A program made the translations under genes and the position numbers. Below, in pieces: positions 1 to 12,300 of a DNA stretch of 64,000 bases (the first letter of the stretch is position 1; every line of letters starts with the position of its first letter). Source of the stretch: Aphelocoma coerulescens (taxonomy: Eukaryota; Chordata; Aves; Passeriformes; Corvidae); NCBI RefSeq assembly GCF_041296385.1, contig NC_091014.1, positions 21,551,578-21,615,577 on the forward strand, in the 5' to 3' direction. The notes beneath the pieces are model-generated. The model was given only the letters and a program-made list of their open reading frames with translations. It was not told where the DNA came from and did not search any database.

Positions 1-2374
1 TGGAGACTTGAGCATCTGTAAAATGAATATGTGCTTTCATAGCAATTTAATATGATTTATGCCAACTAAGCAACAATTAGTAAGATATTCTCTTCATATA
101 GCGAAAAACTAGATGAACTGGTCAAACCCACCTGTCTGAAACATCACAGACTTTTAAAATGTGCTACAGGGCTACCACAGAAATACGTAACTTATATAAT
201 ATGCAACATATTTAATATGCAGTCCTCACAAAGACTGATTTTAACAACAGTTTTACAGATCTGTTGTTCCACTGGTAAAAGTAGTATAATTGCAGGCATA
301 AATAATGCAAGTGTTGGACTTGAAACTTCTATTTCAAAGTCTTATTATTCTTTTGAATATGGAATCTTTCATTAAAAAATTTAATCCTACCTGAATGACT
401 TCTTTTTTTTTTTGCGCCAAGGCCATTTTTTGGATAGAATTACAAATTATGCTGGATTCTCTGAGTGGTTTATTAATTAAAGGGCTGGAGGATATTTGAC
501 AAAAGAGTAGCTTTATAAAAAACCCAATTGTTTGTATTCAGAAATATAAACTATGATATAGTGTAAGCTTATTGACGGAAATGCAAAGTACTACAGAATC
601 TTGCCCTCTGGATTTTCAAAAATGCAATGGTTTGATAAAAAGCTCATCAGTTGAGAAGGTGGCATATGGGGTCTTGCAAATAATGTAATTCTGCTTTTTC
701 ACTCAGCCTATGAACTCCTTAGTGTGACACCAGTATTGGCTTTGTTCATATTAAGCTGAAGCCATTTATACCTTAAGGAAGATTTCTTACCTCTGGTGAG
801 CTGCTGCAGACACTTCATCCTACTGGAGCTAGTGAAATTGATCAGAATTGCACACATGGTGTATCTAGCTCCTCATCTAACTTTCCATGACAAAGCATTC
901 CATTTGTTTTTACTCCTGTGAGAGGTGTTTAAGCTTCTCAACAGTAAAGCCAATGAATAATATTAAAAAAAAAAAAAAGAAAAGGCTTATCCTTTGGAAG
1001 AAAGGTTGTACTCAAAAAATACACGTTGTTTGAGGGGAATCATCAAGGAACTCTCACCCTACCTTTCCAGGACTGGATAGTAACACCAAATCATCCTTGT
1101 CACTTAGGTTTGGGCAACAGGCTGGATGGACTCTTGAGAGGCATCACAGTCCCTAGATTTGTAATTATTATCATCAACAGCACTGAGGTAAAAGTGTTGA
1201 CAACTTGTGTCAAAATAGTTGAGTGATGCTGTAGTTATACATTTGTGCTGCTGTATAAATAGCAAGGATGTCAAGAGATGAGCTTATTGCTTTATAGAGT
1301 GTAGATGTTGTCTGTGCCTATTTGAAAAGTATTTATAATGAATATTAGCATTTAATAGTCCCTGGTACTTCCCTATGTGTCCCTTTTTCTGTTTAAATTC
1401 AGGAAAGCAGCATACAGATTTATATTGCTAAAGTACACAGGATTAAGAGTCTCTTAGCTGTGGTATGTTTATTTACAGATGTGCTCTGTAAAGCTATCAG
1501 CTCCCCCCGTATTTTTTTCAAAAAGGAAGTTTCGTAGTGTGAGAGCAAATGGAACATAATGGGGGAAATGTCTCATATGTTTAAAAAAATTAACAGAATT
1601 TTACATCATATTCAGTATAAGGGATAGCAATTTGGCTGCCATGCAGGATTAATTTCTGTAAATCTATTGCAATATTGGCTTTTCAAAGGAGGCTGACATT
1701 TTTCAAAAATTAAAGATAATACAATCCAAGACAAGGAGACCTAAGGCTTTATGAAACTTTTCCTACCTGGGTGTTGATCAGGGGCTAAACTAGATTAGGA
1801 ACCCAACTGTACAATCTGTATTGTTCAAAATACACAACAAACATCTTTTGGAGCTGCATGTTTTTCAGAAATACAGCAGCAAATCAGCAAATAATCTTTA
1901 AAAAAATTGTGTGATTCTGCCCCCCAAAAAAAAAAAAAAATTATACATATCACTGGATCAAATTCAGCTGGGAAGCTAAACATGGGAAGCAAACATAAAC
2001 TTTGCCAGGATTCAGTGTGAGAACTCCTTACATAATTTTAAAGAGCTATAATATCCTCTATCTTTCAAAATGTTACTGTTCCATTTGCACAGTATAAAAG
2101 CACAGATCTTTATAAGCTTTATGTATACTTATGTTATGCAAACAGCTTTTTGAGTACAGCATTTCTGTGTTAGACTGATCTTAAGAATTGGACAGGATTA
2201 TCTGCAGATAGATCTGAGATGTGGGTGCTAGTAACTCAAAAGACTGTACTGTTGAGGATAGTAATTTTCGGTTTTTCTCAGGTAAAATTAGTAAAGAGCT
2301 TTTCAGTAAAGAATTACTAAGAAAAACCTTTAAAGATACTAAAAGTATTTTCCTTGATGACAGCAGCAGCCATG
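1..2374. other. AT-rich intergenic DNA, no gene recognised
   Basis: No coding exon, RNA gene or recognisable mobile element was found. The stretch holds short homopolymer runs, including poly(A) at about 963-978 and 1926-1940. Open frames here are short and lack splice or codon-use support. Confidence 0.6.
2370..2374. repeat. Target-site duplication, left copy (CCATG)
   Basis: Five bases directly before the LTR, repeated exactly at 2958-2962 directly after it. This marks the integration site. Confidence 0.85.
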
Positions 2375-2957
2375 TGTGCTAGTTTTGGCTGGGATAGAGT
2401 TAATTTTCTTCTAGTAGGTAATATGAGGCTGTGGTATGGATTTCTTCTGGAAACAGTGTTGATAACACGGGGATGTTTTTGTTGTTGCTGAGCAGAGCTT
2501 ACACAGAGTCAAGGACTTTTCTGCTGCTCACCCCACCAGCAAGGAGGCTGGGGATGCACAAGGATTTGGGAGGGGACACAGCCAAGCCAGGTGACCCCAA
2601 CTGACCCAAGATATTTTCCAGACAATATGATGTCATGTTCAGTGTATAGAGCTGGGGGAAGAAGAAGGAAGGAGGAAATGTCTGGGGTGATATTTGTCTT
2701 CCCAAGTAAGCACTAGGTGTTATGGAGCTGTGCTTTCCTGGGAATGGCCCAACACCTGCCTGCCCACGGGAAGTGGTGAATGAATTCCTTGTTTTGCTTG
2801 GCTTGTGGGCAGCTTTTGTTTCACCTATTAAACTGTCTTTATCTCAACACATGAGCTTCCTCACTTTCACCATTCTGATTCAGTCCCCCATCCCACTGCG
2901 GGACTGAGCGAGGGGCTGCATGGGGCTGAGCTGCCAGCTGGGGTTAAACCACACCAC
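2375..2957 (+). mobile_element. Solo LTR of an avian endogenous retrovirus (ERVL-like)
   Basis: A 583-bp long terminal repeat that starts TGTGCTAG and ends CCACACCA, so it has the usual TG...CA ends. It is flanked by an exact 5-bp target-site duplication, CCATG, at 2370-2374 and 2958-2962. A degenerate TATA box (GTATAGA) lies near 2644 and an ATTAAA poly(A) signal at 2827-2832, which puts the element on the + strand. I recognise the overall sequence as an LTR family common in songbird genomes; the 5-bp duplication fits class III (ERVL) integration. No gag, pol or env sequence adjoins it, so it is a solo LTR left by recombination between two LTRs. The family name is from memory of the sequence, while the ends and duplication are read directly. 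Confidence 0.9.
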
Positions 2958-2962
2958 CATGG
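2958..2962. repeat. Target-site duplication, right copy (CCATG)
   Basis: Exact match to 2370-2374 on the other side of the LTR. Confidence 0.85.
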
Positions 2963-5900
2963 AATACATCAAGACCTGGTTCCTGTCAATGCCAAGTGTA
3001 AGAGTTTATGCCCCATAAATTTCAAATTATACTTAACTTTTCAGTCCTGATTCATGAGCTGTAATGGAAGGTTGTCCTCTTGGCTTCCACCACAGAATGA
3101 GTTTGGCTCCTTCAGTGGATATAGGCAAAAATGTGGCCAGCTGGCCTTGAGTCATGTTGTGTCTCATATTGTCTGAGCCCTGCACATTGTGGTAGGGCAA
3201 AAGAGGCTGCTTGTAGACAGAAACAATCAGTGGATTGTCTTCGAACTTCAGGCCCTTTCTTGAAGAATGGAAAACATTTTTTGATTCTCATTGCAATCAG
3301 AAAGCATTGAAGGAACTCAGCACCTCACACAGTGTATTATGAGTAATTTCAAGAGAATTTTTATAAATTAAAGCAGTAAACCAGAAGCTAAAGTGGAAAC
3401 GTTGCCAATGAACATGCAGAATACTTCCTGGGTACCTTCTAGGGCTAATCTTGTCTCTTTCTGCCTATCTCTAGGTTTGCCTGGATTCCAGGTTCTTCCC
3501 TCTATTGAAGCCATTGGCAGGAGCCATCCAGGCCAATACTTCCTCTCCCCTGCACATCTTGCTGACACGTTGTTTTCTCCACTGTCCTTGAACAAATCAG
3601 GATACCAGACATGTCTGTGGTGATATCCCTACTCTGACTTAGGAAATTCTAGGGTTTAAATAAATCCCTCAAACTGTGGCTGTACATTAATATACCAGGT
3701 TGTAGCAAAAGATAATTTTTATTTGATTAATAAATAAAAATTAATACAAACTGATTGCACAGGAAATTTTTCAAAATCAAAGAAGGATCACTCTTCACCC
3801 TACAGTTTAGAAACTCATTTTTATCTTTAGGATGTCACAACTACTGCTTCTGCATCTTGCTGTGTATGCTTACTACTGTGATGTCTTTTACAGTTGAAAT
3901 AGTCCTAACATGACCTGTTTATGATCTAGACTGAAATTTGAAAAATTATATAGGATTCAAATGGTACATATATGTTGTGCTAATTCTTGATATTAGGTAA
4001 ATTTAATCAGATATTCATTACAGTTGTTTGAAAACCTCAAGAGACTCTAAGAACAGCCACAAAGGGGCAGCAGACAAATGTTACGATGCTTGTGTGCTTT
4101 CCTCATGAGTTCTGTTTTCTGTTTAACAAAAAAACCTCCAGCAATTCCAGAAAATTGTAAGGCTAGGCTTTTCTTTTGGGAAACACAATCTCCTCTTCAC
4201 TTCCTTCCTGAAAATATTATAAAAAGATGCATACTTGCAGGCAAAAATCTTCATGAATTCTTTTTAGTAGTGCTTTTTTCAGCCATCTTTTTCAAGGAGG
4301 TGTGGTGTCTAATATTCAAGTCTAGGCATATGATATTACCCCCCTTATCTTTTGATTTTCAGAGATAATGTTAAAAGAATGCACAAGAAATTACTGATCC
4401 TCACTGGAAGAGAAATTACTAGCTTTTGTTGTTTCTGCACTAAAGGCATCAAACAAGAGCTCTGAAAACTCCTTGAACAAGCAATTTCCTCTGTAGAAGA
4501 TAATTTTTACTATTGATAAGATTGAATGTCAGTTCTAATATAAGCCTTCTACAATGCAAGAGAACAAAAAAAAATCCCATTTCTGAACAACATTGCCAAT
4601 TTGCTGATTTTTAGGACAGAAATTTATTTTGGTAAAGATCTTGCACACAGATACACATAAATTTAATTTTTATTATGTGCTTTCTGTAATTTACATTGTG
4701 ATTTCTTTGTTTTACTGTAGAAACTACTATTTTCATTATTAGGCATGCAACTAAGAGGTTATTTTAAAGAATTACAGAAAAATGCAACTCCATTTAAAAA
4801 CAGTAGCCTATGTACACTTGTATACAGAAGTATCAGTAGAACTGGATAGGATCTTATAATAAACTTCAAGTAGTACAGCAGCTTGCATATCCTTTTCTGA
4901 AACAGAACTACTTGAAATAGCAGACATGCAACATTTCTTTTTTTGCATATGATTTATTGAAAAATTTGTGTTGCCATTACAGACTTCTCCTTAAAAGCAC
5001 TCTAGAATTTTAGTGTTTCATATTCAGCAATTTAATTTTTCCAGAAGGTAACTATATAAGCTAAAATTCTCATGCTTATTCCCTCAGATGTGCATATTTC
5101 TCCAAAGTTAAAATGAAATCCATTCAGTTTATTTTTAATGATCTGAATATTGTAAGAACCCTGTGGTTTTCCTACTTACAGAAAATTGTTCATTTGTTGT
5201 TTCCAACTGGATAACTCAGAAATTTGTTAATGTAATTCTTCAAACTTTTCATGAACAAAATTACTGAGCTGAAATATGAAGTTTACTAAATTTAAATTGA
5301 TGAGGCAAACCCCTTCAAACTCTGTGTTTACAATCTCTGTATCTAACACACTCCACATACTCAGTATGTAGTTCAGGTTTTGATTTTGCAGGCACTGATA
5401 CCCACATATTGATGCATGACAGAGTCATAACTGTGCACAGAGAGGCAAGTAGTAAGCTTATTACTGTGCCTGAGCAGCTTGGCTGGTAGAGTTCTTGTAG
5501 GAGGTACTGCTTCTATCTTAGCAACAAAATTGCGCCATAGGTGTTTCCCCAGTCCAACAGCTTGAACTGCCCCCGTCTATGTGTTCCCCATGTAGACTCT
5601 GTCCAAGGTGAAGGAAAAGACTTACCAAGAAGGACTTTCATCCTGTTTAAATTCTGAGGATGATGACAAAGATACTGATAAAAGGAAGCAAAGATTCCTT
5701 TTCCAACATAAAAAAGCGTCAGCTGTGCTGAAGGTACAATTTGTCTCTGACTGTTTCCCCTCTATTTTTTAATACAAAAATCATGTTACTCTCTAAATGT
5801 GATATTGTACCACAAATGAAAAGACAGGCAAAAAATCAAGTGAAGCATTTCCCCATACCTGCTTCAGAAGATTTATTTTAAGGTTTATCTTTGCTGTAAG

Positions 5901-6118
5901 AGTCAGTTTGGATAAATTTGAGTTAACTCTCTTCCTCCAGGCATCTTACCTATTCTGAGTAAAGAGCAGTGACCTACAACAGCCTTGCTAAAGAGTCACC
6001 ACATTTTGCAATGATGCAACTACAAAGAGTCGTTTGATTAGCAGCTCAAAATCTTAGCAGCTGGATTAAACTAGCCCCTGCTGGTACAACCCCAGTACAT
6101 GCCTTCATATGGACTTAC

Positions 6119-6558
6119 CGTGCACCCATTCCTCTGCAGTATATCCATTACATGATTTTCCATCCTCTGTTGGATTCTCACTTGTGCTGTGACTCGGGTT
6201 TTTTGATTCTCATGGTAAACCAGACTAGTGCATTGAATAGCTGTTCTTCCTGACAAATTATATTTCAGTTACATCAGTGAACCAGTCCAGGTTTCCACAC
6301 AGCCTTTCAAAACATTGGGTCAGCACAATGAAGATGGTAAATAAATGTCTAAGGCTGGTGAAGATGATTTTGCAAGGTGTCATTGCTGCAAGAAAAAGGT
6401 GCATGGAGTCACACTCTAAATGATCATTAAGAACATTAAAAAGCTGCCAGCCAAATCCCATCAAGGTTATGGCACTAATGGACACATACATGATGGCTTG
6501 ATGTATAAAAATGGAGCAAATCACACTTGTGGCAGCTGCTGACAATAAAGCTGTGCAT
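6119..6558 (-). pseudogene. Exon-like segment with splice sites and a frame break, unknown gene
   Basis: On the minus strand a good splice acceptor (pyrimidine-rich, ending TGCTTTCAG) precedes 6558, and a consensus donor (CACG then GTAAGT) follows 6119, giving a 440-nt candidate exon. Its first part reads open and very hydrophobic, with stretches such as IFIHQAIMYVSISAITLMGF and SLRHLFTIFIVL that look membrane-spanning. A TAA stop then occurs near 6257. Immediately after it another frame is open to the donor and is hydrophilic (for example IQQRMENHVMDILQ). This pattern suggests one reading frame broken by a small insertion or deletion. I do not recognise the protein. T-rich minus-strand DNA can mimic a hydrophobic frame by chance, so a spurious exon remains quite possible. 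Confidence 0.3.
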
Positions 6559-7197
6559 CTGAAAGCATGAGAAATAAACAGGCTGTGTATTTAGAGGCAT
6601 ACAATTAAAATGTGACAAAATTACCTCTGATTTATCCAAGGGTAAATTTGTCACTCCTAGAGCATGGCCATATTGCTTCTAGAGGTTTAATCTTGTTCAT
6701 GGCTTTTAAAAATTTGGACAGCTGAAAATACTTGTTAACCCATTCACATGTTCATGGCTTCTGCTGGATCTGTGGATGCTGCATTCACTGTAGAAATACT
6801 AAACTACTGTTAAGGTAGCCTAGCCCAGGTACTTTCAGTTATCAGGGCATTCAACCAGTAATTCTGTGAAAGCTATCCAATTAAATGCATAGCCAGCAAT
6901 TTCAGCTATTGTTGTTAATATATGAGTAAGCATCAAAGGGGAAAATTGCTTGAAGCTAAAAGTAAATGGGGGAGAAGAAGCCCTCAGAAATGGAGAGATA
7001 AAGGAAATATTACAGAAAACTATGCAAGAAGTACATGTGACTCCATATATTATGACTTGAGAGGGAACATTAATACTCACTTAAAAGATTTCCAACGAAG
7101 AAATTCAGTCCAAAGCACTCAGTTTTTATGCAACAATATTCAGAATGACTAGAACCAGAGATGAGGTTTTGCAGAGACAGAAAAAGTTGTAATACTT

Positions 7198-7216
7198 TTA
7201 TATATATATATATATA
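7198..7216. repeat. (TA)n microsatellite
   Basis: A short run of alternating T and A within AT-rich sequence; likely length-polymorphic. Confidence 0.8.
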
Positions 7217-7993
7217 GGGTCTCACATCCCTATAAAGTCTTTTGGTAAGAACAGGAGCATGTTTTCCACAAATGCATATTGGTCACGAGTATAGTGGGTT
7301 CACTGGTTTGAGGATCTCTGTGGAATCAGAAGTGGTAAAAACAGTGCTACTGTAGATGATGTGCATTTGTTTCTGAATCACATAAAATTAATATATACAT
7401 ATTGTTTACCAAATGTCTTGGATGAGAAGATTTTATTGTATCTTGTTAATAACCTATTCAAACATTTGTTGTTAATTGCTTCATGCTTGTGAAAAGCAAG
7501 TTTCTTCATTACTGTGTCACAAGGTAATTGTAACTGTTTACTTTTATGCTAGAGTATCAATTGCTGAAGAAACTTGTTTGCCTATAACAAGTTCTTACCA
7601 GGAACAGCAATGTCTCAAACACTGCCATGAACAAAACTCCCTTTCCATAAATGCTAAGAAACAGTTAATAACAACGGACACTAAAAGCATCACAAAATCC
7701 AAATGTTTGGAATTTAGATGAAGGCTCATGAATACTGCCTTACTAAATGCCATGCCACATTTATGGCTTCAGGGCAAAATATATGAGCACCAGACAATGC
7801 GAACGTATTAATTAATGCTAATTACATCTCTGCAGTACAGATGGGTTCTATTCTCTTGACATGAGTATGTAATATGTTTGGCATAAATGTCAGTTAACAT
7901 ATTTATGCAGAAAAAAATCTGTAGTTTGCAAATACATAATCAGCTGTCTTTTAATTGTGAAGACATTACGTGCTACAGCCCATACACGTTGAC

Positions 7994-8156
7994 CTGCAAT
8001 GTGAATGGTGCAGATCTTCACCATCATATTTACTCCTTTAGAATGGCTCCTGTGAATCATTAGGGTTTTTGCTGTACCTCCCATGTGACTACTGGTACAG
8101 CATAGATGTAGATCCAACATAGGCAAAGGCTGGGTAGCCTCCTCTGTGTCACATAA
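7994..8156 (-). pseudogene. Second exon-like segment on the minus strand, unknown
   Basis: A strong pyrimidine tract ending ATCCTCAG precedes 8156 on the minus strand, and a possible donor (TTGCAG then GTCAAC) follows 7994. The 163-nt segment is open in one frame and would encode about 54 residues rich in Cys, His, Met and Thr, with no domain I can name. Its exit phase does not match the open frame of the segment at 6119-6558, so the two cannot be directly joined as an intact gene. They may be parts of a decayed gene, have a missing exon between them, or be unrelated chance signals. Confidence 0.2.
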
Positions 8157-8430
8157 CTGAGGATGGAGGAGAGGAAAGATTTTCTCCCTCAAAATCCACT
8201 CTCTGAAATCCACCCCTGGTACACGTACTAAGGGTAACTCAGATACACCTGCTCTAACTTCTATTGATCCCAGTGTCTATTCCTATACTCTAGGCACAGC
8301 TCTTTGTGCCAGCTGGTTATACTCACTGGTGTGGATAGGAGGCAGGATTTCTGTCTCCATTCATCTACATCCCTTTTGAGTTCTGAGCATCACAATTACT
8401 AACCTCCAACAAGTATTCTGTTCATTCAGA

Positions 8431-9365
8431 ATCAAAGAAACATAGAACCATAGAATCATACAGTGGCTTGGGTTGGAAGGCTTCTTTGAAGGTCGTTTAG
8501 TCTAACATCCCATGCAGTAAGCCAGGGGCACTTTCAGTTAGGTCAAGTTATTCAGAGCTCTGTCCAACCTGACTTTGAATGTTTCTAGGAATGGGGCATC
8601 TACCACCTCTCTGGGCAACCAGTGCTTCATCATATAAAATGTCTGAATCAAGCCTCTTTTAGTTTCAAACAATTTCCCCTTGTCTAATTGCTACAGGCAG
8701 TATTTATAACTCCGTCCTCATCTTTCTTCTAAGCCACATTTTAGTACTAAAAGGCTGCAATAAGATCTTCCCAGAACTTTCTCTCCAGGTTGAACAATCC
8801 CCATTCCCTCAGCCTTCCCTCATACAGGAGTTGTTAATCCTATGTCCTGATGTTCTTCCTAGTGTCCTTCTTTATAGCAGAGGTGTTCAATCCCTCTGTT
8901 CAGTTTCATGACCTCCTCTGGACTCCCTCCAACAGGTCCACATCTTCCTGTGCTGGGGACCCCAGAGCTGGATGCTGCACTGAAGGTGGAGTCTCACCAG
9001 AGAAGAGCAGAGGGACAGAATCACTTTGCTTGCTGTACTGGCCATGCCGCTTTTGATGCAGCCCAGGACACAATTGGCTTTCTGCCAATTGTGGCAAGTG
9101 CACATTGCCGGGTCATGTCCGGCCTCTCATCCACCAGCATCCCAAATCCTTCTCACAGGGCTATTCTCAATCCCTTCATCCCCAGCTTGTATTGATAACG
9201 GGGCTTTCCCTGACCCACATGCAGGGCGTTGCATTTGCCCTTGTTAAATCTCATAAGGTTCACATGGATTAATTTCTGGAGCTTGTCCATGTCTCACTGG
9301 ATGGCATCCCATCCTTCAGGAGTGTCAACTGCTTCACTCAGCTATGTGTCATCTGATCAGGGCCT
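8431..9365 (-). mobile_element. CR1 LINE, 3' part
   Basis: The left end carries the characteristic CR1 3' terminal octamer-like repeats in reverse complement (ATAGAACCATAGAATCAT) followed by the typical GGCTTGGGTTGGAAGG block. The body continues with phrases characteristic of the CR1 3' region: short-interval text on accounting for heavily conserved segments such as CTTTCTCCAGGTTGAACAATCC and the CTGGGGACCCCAGAGCTGGATGC region, up to the TGTGTCATCTGATCAGG block. The copy is therefore on the minus strand, 5'-truncated, and has point changes and stops in all frames. CR1 is the dominant LINE of birds, and its 3' ends lack a poly(A) tail, as here. Confidence 0.88.
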
Positions 9366-12300
9366 GCAGTTTTTTGCAGCAAATACAGTCATTTGCATGT
9401 AGATACAGTGTAATTAAAAGGTAACCAACAATGAGTTTAAATAAAGGCAAATCAAAACAAAGATAGGCAATTTTTACAGTTTACTTCCATATTTTCCAAG
9501 GCTTGGGATTAGGCGGTTATTTCCCATGTGACTGAGGGAACTGACCTTCATCTTTCTTCCAGGCCCTGCCATAAGGGCAAATCCTAATTGTCCATGCTAG
9601 CTCATACCAAAGGGAAACATCCTGACTGTGAGACACAGACAACCCATCCTTTTCCCTTGCACACCACCTTCCTCTTCAGTCCCTTGTTAGGTCACTTCAA
9701 AGTCCTTGCATGGTCCTGGAATTTGTCTAAATCTTTCCACTGGGAAAACACCACTTTCCAGATCAGCAGCAGAAGAAAAGGAGGCAAAATCTGATGGGAT
9801 TAGGGAAGTTTCTGCCTCTGTAATGATGTGGTAAAGGGCTTCCCATTGCTCCAATATTATTGTCTGAAGTTTCCCAGCTTATAACATCCAGGTTTTATTT
9901 CTCTATCACACTGCAAGTATTAAATGCTCGTGCTCAAATTTTGTTGCCTAAGACTGACTAATAAAAATCTTACATTGTCAGAGGTAGAAACCTTTTGTTA
10001 CTGAAGGTGTTTCATCAAGTCCTTGGTGTGGTGAGAAATAAAATCAGGATAATTACTGCTGTAACCTAATCCAGACCCATTCTGCAATGACTGATGGGAT
10101 CCTTAGAAAGCTGTTATCATCTCTTGCCTGTCAGTCATCCTAGAGTTCTGCAAGTATTGTTACTCAATCACTATTGGCATTCAGTTTATGGAATCCAAAA
10201 GTTTGGTTATTCTTGCGTAAATGGTAGAGAATAAGCAAGTGGGAAACAGTGCAGTAAAGAGAAAGAAAGAAAAACTGGATTGGTCTGATGGGACAATCTT
10301 AGGGAGTTACTTTTACTTTCTGTCTCTGTCACATAATTAAATATTATCCAAGTACATTAATCTAGGCTTCTCTTATCTTACATGATCATCAATTTTGCAT
10401 TTGCTTTTGGGATACTGGACTTGAAGCACTGAAGTTTCATTTGAGAGAGTGCCCATAGCAACCTCTGAAGTTAACAAATGCACTTAAAATTTAATGAAGT
10501 CAGTATTCTGCTACTTACACTAAAAAATTACATCAGGAGAGTCTCAAAATGACTACTGAAAATTAGTAAGCACCTTTGACCTTAATGTCTCTGTGTGTTT
10601 AATAGTCAGTAAAAGAAGGAAAGTAATAATCTCTAATCTCATTTGCGAAAATAAATGTTTGGGAAGTATTCAGTTCCTATACTGATGTTATTATGGAAGA
10701 AAGAAAATTATTAATTCAGAGCAGGAGATGAACTGTGTACAATAAATAGGACATAAACTACACTGCACAAGGAGGAGAAAACAGTTTATTTGAGAGCTGG
10801 TTGTTAAATGAGCTCAGTGCATTACAGCACTGGGTGCACACGAGCTTTGCAACTTCAGTGTTCTGCTAACGTAGCTTTTGTGTTTAACATCTGCAGCAGT
10901 AGTCTGTAGTACTTCTAGCAGAATTAAGCTCAGGGCTTTAGAAGTTGATATTTAGAATCTAATTTTTTAACAGTAGAATTATTTTAGGTTATGGAAATGA
11001 TGGAAGATAATTTCATGACCTCTTTTACTGTATGGACAATGCTGTTTTATACTGTAAAATCAGTTACTGAAATCACTCTTATGTCTATACATATTTTAGA
11101 GTTTTGTGATCTGTGCAGAAAACTAAAGGTATTCCTTTATCGTAAAAATAATTTTCTGAAAATTTTCTTAGTTTCAACTCCAGAGACTTGTAAGTGGAAT
11201 TATGATAATAAGTGAGAAAAAGTTAAGCAGTCATAGAGCAAAAGAGCATTTTGGTTTCTATTTGTTTCTCTTACTCTTTTAATCTTGTCATTTACTAATC
11301 CCCATTTACACAACTCCAATAACAAATACAGACTTCAGGGGAAGGTTTAATGACTTTTTACACCCCTTCTAATTATTCTACAGCAGAATCAGGCAACACC
11401 AGGACTGATACTTATATTACTAGTATGTCAAAATCACATAGAATTAAACAATAATAAATATAGCTAAAAACATTTCAGGACTAACAGGGAGAAAACACAA
11501 TAATAATATTTATTACCTTTGAGAGTCAACATGAAACAGTGGCTTGGAGTAGATATATACACTTACACTTTTCCTGGGCATATATGAAAAGAATCAGACA
11601 CCTGCTTGGGACAACTTTAAGAATACTGTATTTCAGTGATTTCAGGGTTGGCTAGTGCAGCCAGGCAGGAAGGAGTGCCATAAAATCATATGAGACTTCT
11701 ACAGGAATTCTAAATGAAGGCAATTTTTTTTTAAAGGGGTGAAAATATTAGGGTTAAATAAGCCCAACTTCAGAGAATCAGAGAGAAAACAGTCAATGAC
11801 CTCGATCTTAGCTGCCTGAAACAAGGGAACAAATTACAAAAACTTTAAACCTCTACTGGCACAACAATATCACTGCCAATCACCAAAAGGCAGAAACAGG
11901 GTATATAATCAAAGAACACTAAGCATGTCAAAAGATTATGTACATTGAGAGAGACGGCTATAAAAGAAGCTGTTCTGATTCTCTGGTATGATTATAGTAT
12001 TCTTCAAGGTGGAATGATGAAAAGTTTCAAGTTTGGTGGCTCATTTCTGATACTGATGCAGTTAGCCTGGATTTCTCTCGTTCCACTCAATCAGGCATAA
12101 GTAATCTCCCTCACAGCTATTTTGCCCTCATTTGCTGCATCTGGGCTTTTTCTAATGGGAAGGATGAAGTGACAAAGATCTCTGAACAATCCTGTTGTAG
12201 TTTAACAGGCTAGTAGAGTATGTCTCCCTATCTTTGCTTCTAGGAGATGAGTTTGTCCCAAGCCATTTGAAGGCTTTTGTCTGATTATGAAGAAAAATAT

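Larger units (their letters stand above)
2963..8430. other. Intergenic DNA, mostly unassigned
   Basis: No gene is established. The stretch holds a short (TA)n tract near 7200-7216 and two minus-strand exon-like segments (6119-6558 and 7994-8156) listed separately. The remainder shows no repeat family or coding exon that I can recognise. Confidence 0.5.

Noticed and set aside
5575..5705. Plus-strand stretch open for about 45 codons with a Lys/Asp-rich peptide and weak splice signals
   Set aside because: The donor is weak, the minus strand also shows splice-like signals over the same bases, and an open frame of this length is expected by chance.
8850..9247. Open frames on both strands
   Set aside because: Inside a CR1 LINE copy; not host genes.
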